Part shown: positions 26,570 to 34,114 of the stretch, piece after piece
Position numbering within the stretch: position 1 is the stretch's first letter
Layout: every line of letters begins with the position of its first letter
Assembly: GCF_020181595.1 (NCBI RefSeq)
Contig: NZ_CP084028.1
Span: 1,067,893 to 1,131,892, forward strand
Length of the DNA: 64,000 nucleotides
DNA from: [Mycobacterium] vasticus
Lineage (GTDB): Bacteria; Actinomycetota; Actinomycetes; Mycobacteriales; Mycobacteriaceae
Direction: 5' to 3'
Made by a program: the position numbers and the translations under genes
The notes under the pieces: model-generated
Database searches by the model: none
What the model saw: the letters and a program-made list of their open reading frames with translations, nothing else
What the model was told of the DNA's origin: nothing

Positions 26570-27367
26570 TCAGTGGCCCACCAACGGCTGATTCGGCACG
26601 CCCTCGAACAGCTGCTCGGTGGGGCCCACGTTCACCCAGCCGCCGAGCTTGGTCACGAGGTGCGGAGCGAATACCGCTGCGTAGAGCCCATTCCCGAGAA
26701 CAATGACGGCGATGATGGACAGCACCGACGACTGCAGCCGGCTGGTGGATCGCCGGTCGGCCCACGCCTCGATAACGTTGCGGCCCTGCGCGTCGGTTCG
26801 CCCCAACAGGTAGGTGAAGACCATCATCTGCACACCCATGGCCAGCGAGTCATACAGCGGGTACTGGTGTGCGGTGCCCTCCCACAGGGCCAGGCCGGGA
26901 ATCACGTAGCCGTAGGAGAAGTTGCCGAGCCGGGCGCCCAGGATCCCGTTGAACAGAAAAGCCCAGCAACAGCCGACGGCCAGGCCGACCGTCAGCAGTG
27001 TGAGCGGTCGGCGCCAGCCGTACTTCGCGGCCACCCGGCGCCCGAGCCAGGCCCCGATCAGGGCGGGGGAGACGAAGTAGGAGATGTAGCCGATGGGCAC
27101 CGCCAACGGCAGCCCACCGCCCCAGGTCATGTTCAGTGGCCACCACGCCGGCATCCGGGGCAGGTCCGGCGGGAACTGCGCGTATACCGCCCAGTCGTAG
27201 GGTGCTTCGATCCAGGAGAACGAGACCGCCGAGATGGCGAGCAGCAACAGCGGGTGCAGATGCCGCCGCCGAAAACTCAGATACGCCCCGATCGCGAAGA
27301 ACATGATTCCGCTGACGTAGGAGAACGTCTGGGCGGCCTGCAGCGAGGGCGCCAGCCCGGAGCTCAT
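26570..27367 (-). CDS. AveC-like polytopic membrane protein
   Basis: 265 residues with about seven transmembrane helices and conserved-looking polar loops (SFSWIEAPYDWAVYAQFPPDLP, WEGTAHQYPLYDS). Layout and loop motifs resemble the spirocyclase AveC family and the second such protein at 34115 (there: WQDPIMNWGPFAVYNPDLHHLP and MGQTHQFPLIVE). AveC acts in avermectin spiroketal formation, but mycobacterial relatives have no proven role. The ATG overlaps the stop of a 30-codon membrane peptide gene. Its end faces the mce operon. Confidence 0.65.
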   Translation of the reverse strand: MSSGLAPSLQAAQTFSYVSGIMFFAIGAYLSFRRRHLHPLLLLAISAVSFSWIEAPYDWAVYAQFPPDLPRMPAWWPLNMTWGGGLPLAVPIGYISYFVSPALIGAWLGRRVAAKYGWRRPLTLLTVGLAVGCCWAFLFNGILGARLGNFSYGYVIPGLALWEGTAHQYPLYDSLAMGVQMMVFTYLLGRTDAQGRNVIEAWADRRSTSRLQSSVLSIIAVIVLGNGLYAAVFAPHLVTKLGGWVNVGPTEQLFEGVPNQPLVGH

Positions 27368-27456
27368 CGGCGTGCCTCCGGGTCGAAGTGCAGTACCGCG
27401 GCGTAGATCAGGGCGATGAGTCCGAACAGCGTGCCCAGCATGATGACAGCTCCCAC
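27364..27456 (-). CDS. 30-residue single-span membrane peptide
   Basis: VGAVIMLGTLFGLIALIYAA then VLHFDPEARR: one hydrophobic helix with a short charged tail. GTG 27456 has AAGGAG 8 nt upstream; an internal ATG at 27441 would give 25 residues. Its TGA overlaps the ATG of the AveC-like gene (ATGA), indicating translational coupling. The good ribosome site, coupling and clean hydrophobic pattern support a real gene. It may be a small subunit of the AveC-like protein. Not recognised as a known family. Confidence 0.65.
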   Translation of the reverse strand: MGAVIMLGTLFGLIALIYAAVLHFDPEARR

Positions 27457-27487
27457 GTCAACGGCTCCTTCGGCAGTGCTCGCTAAT

Positions 27488-27505
27488 GGATAGTGGATAC
27501 TATCC
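27488..27505. promoter_or_regulatory. TetR operator in divergent promoter region
   Basis: GGATAGTGGATACTATCC is an inverted repeat with 7-bp arms (GGATAGT/ACTATCC) and a 4-nt centre. A further half-site, AGATAGTGGA (27511-27520), follows. It lies between the divergent membrane-peptide/AveC-like genes and the TetR gene starting at 27536, so it probably controls both directions. Confidence 0.65.
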
Positions 27506-27535
27506 AAAGTAGATAGTGGACGCTAGCCTTGATCC

Positions 27536-28201
27536 GTGACCGGTCGATCGGCTCCAGCCACCCGCAGGCCCCGCGGCGAACCTCGCCGGCTGCTACTGGA
27601 CGCCGCGCGAGACCTGTTTGCGCGCCGTGACTATCGCAGCACCACCACCAGGGAGATCGCGACCGCGGCAGGTGTCACCGAACCGCTGCTGTTCCGCCAT
27701 TTCGGCTCGAAGGCGGCGCTGTTCCGTGAGGCACTGGTCGTGCCCTTCACAAGTTTCATCGACGATTTCGGTGCGACGTGGTCCTCGCTCGATCGGGATC
27801 AGACCAGCGAGGAGGACCTCGCCAGGCATTTCGTCGGCCGGCTCTACGACGTCTTCGTCCGGCATCAGGGGCTGCTGATCACGCTCATGGCGTCGGACTC
27901 GCTGCCCGAGGATGAGATCGCCGAGGCCGGCATCGCCGAGGTGCGGCGGGCGATCGCTCTGCTGGGCCAGATCAGTGCGGAGGGGATGGACCTGCGGTCG
28001 ATCGGATCGGCGCACCCGCAGCTGCCGGCCCACTCCACGGTGGCGATGATCGCCGGAATGGCCGCACTGCGGTCGACCTACTTCGGTTCCAGGCCACCGT
28101 CGCGAAAGGTGATCGTCGAGGAGCTCACCCAGGCGAGCCTGCACGGCTTCCTGCACCGCAATGACCGACTTGAGGGCCCTGCTGAAGGGGGACGACGATG
28201 A
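27536..28201 (+). CDS. TetR family transcriptional regulator
   Basis: 221 residues. The N-terminal DNA-binding domain has the pattern LLLDAARDLFARRDYRSTTT followed by the turn REIATAAGVTEPLLFRHFGSKAALFREAL. The C-terminal ligand domain is divergent. The GTG start follows the GGATAGT operator. Its stop overlaps the P450 ATG (ATGA), so it is the first gene of a two-gene operon and likely controls the P450 and the divergent AveC-like gene. Confidence 0.87.
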   Translation: MTGRSAPATRRPRGEPRRLLLDAARDLFARRDYRSTTTREIATAAGVTEPLLFRHFGSKAALFREALVVPFTSFIDDFGATWSSLDRDQTSEEDLARHFVGRLYDVFVRHQGLLITLMASDSLPEDEIAEAGIAEVRRAIALLGQISAEGMDLRSIGSAHPQLPAHSTVAMIAGMAALRSTYFGSRPPSRKVIVEELTQASLHGFLHRNDRLEGPAEGGRR

Positions 28202-29391
28202 CCGGCGCCGAGACGGCCGAGTTGTACTACGACCCGTTCGACCACGACATCGATGACGATCCGTACCCGGTGTGGAAGCGGATGCGTGAGGAAACACCGC
28301 TGTACCACAACGAGAAGTACAACTTCTATGCACTGAGCCGCTACGAGGACGTCGCCCGCGAACTGCCGAACTGGCAGACCTACCGGTCGGGTCGGGGGAC
28401 CACCGCCGACATCCTGTTCAACAACGTCGAGGTTCCGCCCGGCATCCTGCTGTTCGAGGATCCGCCGCTTCATGACCTGCATCGCGGCCTGCTCTCGCGG
28501 GTGTTCACTCCGCGGCGAATGCTGGCTGTCGAACCGCTGGTGCGCGACTTCTGCATCCGGGAGCTGGACCCACTGGTCGGCACCGGTGGCTTCGACGTCA
28601 TCGCCGACCTCGGGGCGATGATGCCGATGCGGACCATCGGTTACCTGCTCGGCATCCCGGAGAAGGACCAGGAGGTGATCCGAGACCGCAGCGGCTCCTT
28701 CATCGAGACGGCCGGGGAGATCGGCGATATCAGTCAGAAGATCTTCTCCGACACCATCGTCATGTTCGCCGAGTACATCGAGTGGCGAGCCGCACATCCG
28801 TCCGACGATCTGATGACCGATCTGTTGCAGGCGGAGGTCGAGGAGGCCGATGGCACACGACGTCCGTTGTCGCGCACCGAGGTACTGGCCTATACCGCCA
28901 TGATCGCCGGGGCGGGCAATGAGACCACCGCCCGGCTGATCGGCTTCATGGCACAGCTGCTCTCGGATCATCCGGATCAACGCCGCGAGCTGCACGCCGA
29001 CCCGTCGCTGATTCCCGGCGCCATCGAGGAGACGTTGCGCTACGAGCCTCCCTCGCCGGTTCAGGCGCGCTACGTCGCCCGGGACGCCGAGCTCTACGGT
29101 CGACTGGTTCCGGAAGGGTCATTCATGCTGCTGCTCAACGGATCCGCCAACCGCGACCACCGTCAGTTCACCGACCCGGATAGCTTCGACATTCACCGCC
29201 AGGGTGCCCATCTCAGCTTCGGCAAAGGGGCGCACTTCTGTCTCGGCTCGGCGCTGGCCCGTTTGGAGGCTCGGGTCGCCTTCGAAGAGATGCTCAAACG
29301 CTGGCCCGATTGGGAAGTCGACTACACAGGCGCCCACCGCGCGCATACCGCGAGTGTGCGGGGCTGGGCGAGGTTACCCGTGCTCACGTGA
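28198..29391 (+). CDS. cytochrome P450
   Basis: 397 residues, a soluble bacterial P450. The I-helix oxygen-binding motif is AGAGNETT, the K-helix E-x-x-R is in EETLRYEPP, and the heme loop is FGKGAHFCLGSALARLE with Cys348 as iron ligand. It is translationally coupled to the TetR gene. It should hydroxylate a hydrophobic substrate with electrons from a ferredoxin system that is not in the window. Its 3' end overlaps the convergent SDR pseudogene by 8 bp. Confidence 0.94.
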   Translation: MTGAETAELYYDPFDHDIDDDPYPVWKRMREETPLYHNEKYNFYALSRYEDVARELPNWQTYRSGRGTTADILFNNVEVPPGILLFEDPPLHDLHRGLLSRVFTPRRMLAVEPLVRDFCIRELDPLVGTGGFDVIADLGAMMPMRTIGYLLGIPEKDQEVIRDRSGSFIETAGEIGDISQKIFSDTIVMFAEYIEWRAAHPSDDLMTDLLQAEVEEADGTRRPLSRTEVLAYTAMIAGAGNETTARLIGFMAQLLSDHPDQRRELHADPSLIPGAIEETLRYEPPSPVQARYVARDAELYGRLVPEGSFMLLLNGSANRDHRQFTDPDSFDIHRQGAHLSFGKGAHFCLGSALARLEARVAFEEMLKRWPDWEVDYTGAHRAHTASVRGWARLPVLT

Positions 29392-30311
29392 CACCGAGGC
29401 GGTTGCAGACCTCGAACACCTCATCGAAGATGGAGGCCGGCACGGTGAACGGTTCGGTGGCACAGACCTGCGCCAGCTGCGCCGCGATGTCGTCGGCCGT
29501 GGGGTCGCGGCCGGACTCGGCCAGCCAGCCCGCACCGAGGCCGACGAAGACGCGCGCGAACCGGCCCGCGCAGGCCGAATAGTTCTGATGGGTGAGTTCG
29601 CAGGCGCGACTGGCCAGGTAGACCACCATCGGCACCACCAGTTCGGGTCGGATGGCCTGCAGGAACCCGGCCTCCTCGATTGCCTTCGGGTCATCGACGG
29701 TATCGGTGACCATTCGAGAAAAGCCGAACGGCAGAACGGTATTGGAGCTGATACCGTGCGGCGCACCCTCGATCGCGATGACGTTGGACAGCCCCACCAG
29801 GCCGGCTTTGGCGGCGCCGTAGTGGGCTTCCAGCGGTTGCCCGAACATCCCACCCGAGGATGAGATGAACACGAACCGGCCGTAACCCTGGCTCTTCATC
29901 ACCTGGTAGGCGGGCCGGCTCAGATAGAACGCGCCGTCTAGATGCACCGAGAGCATGCGACGCCAGTCCGCGGCGGACATCTCCTCGAACGCAATGCTGT
30001 TGAATATGCCCGCATTGCTGATCACGGCATCGAGACGGCCGAATCGCCGCACGGCGGTCTCGACGATGGCTTCGCCGCACCGCCGGGCTGTCCACCGACT
30101 CATAGGAGGCGACTGCCGCACCGCCGGCGGTGGTGATCTCGTCGACCACCAAGTCGGCGACGGAACTGTCCGCGCCCTCGCCGTGCATCGACCCACCCAG
30201 ATCGTTGACCACCACCGAGGCACCGCGACGGGCCAACTCGATCGCGTAGAGCCGGCCCAGACCCCGGCCCGCGCCGGTGACGATCACGACCTGGCCCTCG
30301 AAATCGATCAA
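29384..30311 (-). pseudogene. frameshifted SDR (HSD17B4-like short-chain dehydrogenase)
   Basis: The N-terminal part ([20 protein letters not shown], then [17 protein letters not shown] and [11 protein letters not shown]) lies in one frame. The continuation ([24 protein letters not shown]-x3-K in [12 protein letters not shown]) lies in another. Removing one base at about 30078 joins them into a full-length protein that aligns without gap to the SDR at 38873 ([16 protein letters not shown] against SVAEPQGAQAIIDTAI). Without it the protein is truncated after the cofactor domain. It is either a real recent inactivation or a sequencing error. The start is taken as TTG 30311. A promoter with the shared operator precedes it. 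Confidence 0.8.
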
Positions 30312-30354
30312 CGCTGTGCCTGCCCCTGAAACCGATTGACTGCGGTCGAAGTGG

Positions 30355-30383
30355 ACTCTACGGTGGAACAGATATTTGGTCAA
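30355..30383 (-). promoter_or_regulatory. promoter with shared island operator, copy 6 (divergent)
   Basis: The operator GGAACAGATATTTGGTCAA (30365-30383) is identical to 16861-16879. On the minus strand it holds -35 TTGACC (30378-30383), a 17-nt spacer and -10 TAGAGT (30355-30360), directed at the SDR. It also sits 19 bp upstream of the VWA gene on the plus strand, so it may control both directions. Confidence 0.75.
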
Positions 30384-30402
30384 ACGGTGAACGGGGGCGT
30401 CC

Positions 30403-32088
30403 GTGACGGATCGCCACGATCCAGCTGAATCGTTGCAGCGCTGGAACATGTTGGCGTCGGCGTTATCCGGGCGCGTCCTGACGGTGGCCGAGGTCGATGC
30501 CGGCGAACCCGCATGGACCGACGGCAAGACCGTGTTCATCGACCCGAGCTCAGAGGCATCACGCCAACTCGCCGCCGTGGCCGTGCAGGCCTGCCTGCTG
30601 TCGGCGGGAAGTCTGGAGCCCGACCTGGTGCGCAGGTTGAACCGGCGCCGCGCACTGGCCGCCCGCTACCTGGCTGTCGAGGGCCATCGGGCGCTGGCCG
30701 CCAACGCCGAACTGCTGCCGCCGGCGGTGGCTGCCCTGGTCGATCAGCACCTCGCCGCCCGCACCGACTCGCCGGCCACGTCGATGCTGCTGGCCGGCTC
30801 CCGCGAGTTCGCTGCCACTGCGCCGAGCGTCTTCGGGGCAATTCGCCCACGAAAGATATTGTCGCAGAGCGGCAGCAGTGACAGCCGGCAAGGCGGCATG
30901 GCGCATCAGCCGCGCCGGCAGAACGGGTCGCCGGCCGAACTGGACGACCTGGGTGACGAGGCCGCCGAGGACACCGGCCCCGACATGTTCTCCAGTCCGG
31001 TCGGCGGTAGCGGAGCACTGGGGCGCATGGTCGCCAAGATGCTCGAGGTCACCCGCAGGATCGGTGGCAACGGGCCACCCGGTGCGGACGCGCCCACCCA
31101 CAAGACCCGGTCCGGTGTGCGGGGCGGCGCAACGGCGGTCTCCTCGGCCGGCGTCGGGACCCTCGATGACGACCACGCGGCGAACGGAGCAACCGGGGCG
31201 ACCTATCACGAGTGGGACGTTCACCGCCGCAGCTATCGGCAGAATTGGTGCACGGTAGTGGAAATGGCGCCCAAGGTCGACGGCGAACCACCGTTGTGCC
31301 CGGTTGACTACGGATTACGTCGGCCGCTGGCCCGGCTCGGCGTCGGCCTGGACCGCTACCGTCGGCAGGACCAGGGCGACGACATCGATATCGATGCGGC
31401 GATCGAGGCACGGACCGAGCTGCTGGCCGGTTCAGCTCCCGACGAAGCGGTCTACCTCGACAGCCTGCGCCGCCGACGGGATCTGTCGGTGGTGATCCTG
31501 CTGGACGTCTCGGGTTCGACCGCCGAACCCGGCAGCGCCGGCCAGACAGTGCACGCTGCGCAGCGTGCGGCGACCGCGGCATTGGCGACCGCTTTGCATG
31601 AACTGGGGGATCGGCTGGCGCTCTACGCGTTTCACTCGCAGGGCAGAGCAGCAGTGCACGTCACGCCGGTGAAGCGTTTCGACGACGCCCTGGATGCGCG
31701 CGCGATGACGCGGTTGCACAGCCTCAAGCCGGGGGCCTACTCCCGACTGGGCGCCGCGATCCGGCACGGCTCCAACATCGCCGAACACCGCGGCGGCACC
31801 GCGCGTCGCCTGCTGATCGTGGTCTCCGACGGACTGGCCTACGACCACGGCTACGAACGGGCCTACGGCGCCGCCGACGCCCGTCGTGCATTGGCGGAGG
31901 CACGCCGGCGGGGCACCGGGTGCCTGTGTCTGACCATCGGTGCCGCCACCGACGTCGAGGAACTGCGTCAGGTGTTCGGCAGCACCGCGCACGCGACCAT
32001 TCCGCGGCTCGATGAGCTCAGCCGGGTGATCGGGCCGCTGTTGCGTACCGCGCTGCGCTCAGCCGACTTGCGGCGCAGGGTCGCATGA
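30403..32088 (+). CDS. VWA-domain protein (NorD/CbbO-like)
   Basis: 561 residues. A long N-terminal region with a low-complexity linker (about 150-250) is followed by a von Willebrand A domain. The metal-ion site DVSGS (DxSxS) is near residue 368, with the later Thr/Asp positions of the fold in [19 protein letters not shown]. The MoxR-type ATPase follows 19 bp downstream. Together they resemble NorQ-NorD and CbbQ-CbbO pairs, which remodel or activate metalloenzymes. No nitric-oxide reductase or Rubisco is nearby; the client here is unknown. The GTG start is 19 bp from the operator. Confidence 0.8.
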   Translation: MTDRHDPAESLQRWNMLASALSGRVLTVAEVDAGEPAWTDGKTVFIDPSSEASRQLAAVAVQACLLSAGSLEPDLVRRLNRRRALAARYLAVEGHRALAANAELLPPAVAALVDQHLAARTDSPATSMLLAGSREFAATAPSVFGAIRPRKILSQSGSSDSRQGGMAHQPRRQNGSPAELDDLGDEAAEDTGPDMFSSPVGGSGALGRMVAKMLEVTRRIGGNGPPGADAPTHKTRSGVRGGATAVSSAGVGTLDDDHAANGATGATYHEWDVHRRSYRQNWCTVVEMAPKVDGEPPLCPVDYGLRRPLARLGVGLDRYRRQDQGDDIDIDAAIEARTELLAGSAPDEAVYLDSLRRRRDLSVVILLDVSGSTAEPGSAGQTVHAAQRAATAALATALHELGDRLALYAFHSQGRAAVHVTPVKRFDDALDARAMTRLHSLKPGAYSRLGAAIRHGSNIAEHRGGTARRLLIVVSDGLAYDHGYERAYGAADARRALAEARRRGTGCLCLTIGAATDVEELRQVFGSTAHATIPRLDELSRVIGPLLRTALRSADLRRRVA

Positions 32089-32107
32089 ACAGGAAGGTGT
32101 GAACACC

Positions 32108-32908
32108 ATGGCAACTGCGGTCCACGGTCCGCGTCCCTATTACGTGTCGGTCGGCGACGAGGAGCATGTCTTCAAAGCTGCGTACCGGCAAGGGTTGTCG
32201 GTCATGCTGAAGGGCCCGACGGGCTGCGGTAAGACGCGCTTCGTGGAAGCCATGGCCCATGATCTGGACCGGCCGCTGATCACCGTCGCCTGCCACGACG
32301 ACCTCACCACCGCCGATCTGGTCGGCCGCTTCCTGCTGCGCGGCGGCGAGACGGAGTGGGTGGACGGACCGCTGACGCGGGCCGTGCGCGAGGGTGCGAT
32401 CTGCTACCTCGACGAAGTGGTGGAGGCACGCCAGGACACCACCGTCGTGCTGCACCCGCTGGCCGACCACCGGCGTCAGCTGCCGATCGAGCGACTCGGA
32501 CTGACGCTGGACGCCGCACCCGGGTTCGGGCTGGTGGTGTCCTACAACCCGGGCTATCAGAGCGTGCTCAAGGATCTCAAGGATTCCACCCGTCAGCGCA
32601 TGGTCGCCATCGAATTCGGTTTTCCGGCAGCCGATGTCGAGGAGAAGATCGTCGCGTGCGAATCCGGCGTCGATCACGAGCGCGCTGCCGAGCTGGTCCG
32701 GTTGGGGCAGGCGATCAGACGGGTGGAGACCGGTGGCCTGCGGGAGGTGGCCTCGACCCGTGTGCTGATCGCCGCCGGCCGGCTGATCGCCGAGGGGCTG
32801 TCTCCCCGGGCGGCGGGCCGGGCTGCCATCGCCGGTCCGTTGACCGACGACTCGCTGGCGACGGCCGGCCTGATGGAGATGATCGACGTGTATCTGGCGG
32901 ATCGGTGA
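32108..32908 (+). CDS. MoxR-class AAA+ ATPase (NorQ/CbbQ-like)
   Basis: 266 residues. It has Walker A GPTGCGKT (near residues 35-42), Walker B-like ICYLDEVVEA and a sensor-1 type segment, VVSYNPGYQ. The CbbQ/NirQ/NorQ C-terminal part is present (TRQRMVAIEFGFP). ATG 32108 is preferred over GTG 32099 because AGGAAGG is 10 nt before it. These ATPases work with a VWA partner, here the gene just upstream, to insert or activate metal centres. Pairing with a P450/SDR/Mce island is unusual. Confidence 0.88.
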   Translation: MATAVHGPRPYYVSVGDEEHVFKAAYRQGLSVMLKGPTGCGKTRFVEAMAHDLDRPLITVACHDDLTTADLVGRFLLRGGETEWVDGPLTRAVREGAICYLDEVVEARQDTTVVLHPLADHRRQLPIERLGLTLDAAPGFGLVVSYNPGYQSVLKDLKDSTRQRMVAIEFGFPAADVEEKIVACESGVDHERAAELVRLGQAIRRVETGGLREVASTRVLIAAGRLIAEGLSPRAAGRAAIAGPLTDDSLATAGLMEMIDVYLADR

Positions 32909-32938
32909 TTGACGGTGGGTCGGCTTCAGGTTAAGGTC

Positions 32939-32957
32939 GGAACAAATATTAGGTTGT
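32939..32957. promoter_or_regulatory. shared island operator, copy 7
   Basis: GGAACAAATATTAGGTTGT; its first 17 bases equal those at 11042. It lies 41 bp upstream of the binding-protein gene and so may govern an internal promoter for the long downstream operon (32999-43611). Confidence 0.68.
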
Positions 32958-32998
32958 AAGTGCGGAGCCCGGTCGCAGTAAGATTCGACGGAGGTGAG

Positions 32999-34111
32999 AT
33001 GTCCTACGAGAGTGCGGCAGAGCCGATCAAGATCGGCTATCTGATGGATTTCCGGCTCCCCGAAGGCTTCCCGAAGACCTACTTCGACGACCTCACCCAG
33101 CCGTTCGAGCTGGTCTTCAAGCAGGCCACGGAACAGGGGCTGCTGGATCGGCCCATCGAGATCGTCTACCGCGAAGTCGAGGGCCTGCCGAAAGGCTCGG
33201 TCAAGGCCGTCATCGACGCCTACGGCGAACTCTGCGACGAGGGCTGCCTGGCTGTTTTCGGGCCGCACATCACCGACAACTGTGTGCCGACCCGGGAGGC
33301 GATCGAGGAACGCTTCAAGGTGCCGTGCATCAGTGTCACCGGTTCCGATGCGGCGCTGGGGGAGTGGTTCTTCGCGTTCCCGCAGGGATCGCTGACCGAT
33401 GAGCCGATCTTCTGGACTGACCTGTTGATCAAGGACGGCCACACCGAGGTCGGGGTGCTCAAGGAGCAGTCCCTGGTGGGTGAGACCTACCTGAAGAACT
33501 TCCGGGACGCGTGCGCGCGCCGGGGCATCCGGATCGTCGCCGAGGCGACCATCGCGCAGACGGCCCAAGATGTCTCCGCCGCGGTCCGTGTACTGCACGA
33601 AGCCAAGGCGCCCGCGATTGTGCACTGCGGCTTCGGGTTCGGCATCGTCTTCGTGAACCCGGTTCTGCAGGAGCTGAACTGGGATCCACCTCGCTACACC
33701 AGCACAGCGTTTCAGAACGCCTGGATCAACCCGATCATGTGGAACGCCTTCCTGGGCTGGACCGGTATCGACCAGTACGACGAGGGAAATCCGGTCGGCC
33801 AGGCGTTCCTCGACGACTACCAGCAGGCCTACGGCCGGCGCACCGAGTGGTGTGTGTCGGTGGTTAACCGGGACGTCGCGATGACCTTGGTGCGGGCCCT
33901 GGGCGATGCGCATCCGCTCAGCCCGCGCGGCGTCAAGGAGGCATTGGAGCGGGTGAAGATGATGCCCGCCGCGTCCGGCGCACCCGGCACCCGGGTGTCG
34001 TTCGGGAACTGGACGCGCCGCGCCTGGATGGGCGCCGGCTACCTGGTGGCCCGCAGGCTCGATGCCGACGGCGTCAACTCACATCTGGTGCACCGATTCG
34101 GAGAGGAATGA
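32999..34111 (+). CDS. periplasmic-binding-fold (Leu/Ile/Val-BP type) protein without signal peptide
   Basis: 370 residues of the type I periplasmic-binding fold of branched-chain amino acid/amide receptors: IKIGYLMDFRLPEG, VFGPHITDNCVPTREAIEERFKVPCISVTGSD, and KEALERVKMMPAASGAPGTRVSFG. The start ATG 32999 is fixed by GGAGGTGAG. The N-terminus (MSYESAAEPIKIGYL) carries no signal peptide or lipobox, and no permease or ATPase gene is nearby. It is therefore probably a cytoplasmic ligand-binding protein rather than a transporter receptor. An operator precedes it; the AveC-like gene follows after 3 bp. Confidence 0.78.
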   Translation: MSYESAAEPIKIGYLMDFRLPEGFPKTYFDDLTQPFELVFKQATEQGLLDRPIEIVYREVEGLPKGSVKAVIDAYGELCDEGCLAVFGPHITDNCVPTREAIEERFKVPCISVTGSDAALGEWFFAFPQGSLTDEPIFWTDLLIKDGHTEVGVLKEQSLVGETYLKNFRDACARRGIRIVAEATIAQTAQDVSAAVRVLHEAKAPAIVHCGFGFGIVFVNPVLQELNWDPPRYTSTAFQNAWINPIMWNAFLGWTGIDQYDEGNPVGQAFLDDYQQAYGRRTEWCVSVVNRDVAMTLVRALGDAHPLSPRGVKEALERVKMMPAASGAPGTRVSFGNWTRRAWMGAGYLVARRLDADGVNSHLVHRFGEE

Positions 34112-34114
34112 TCG

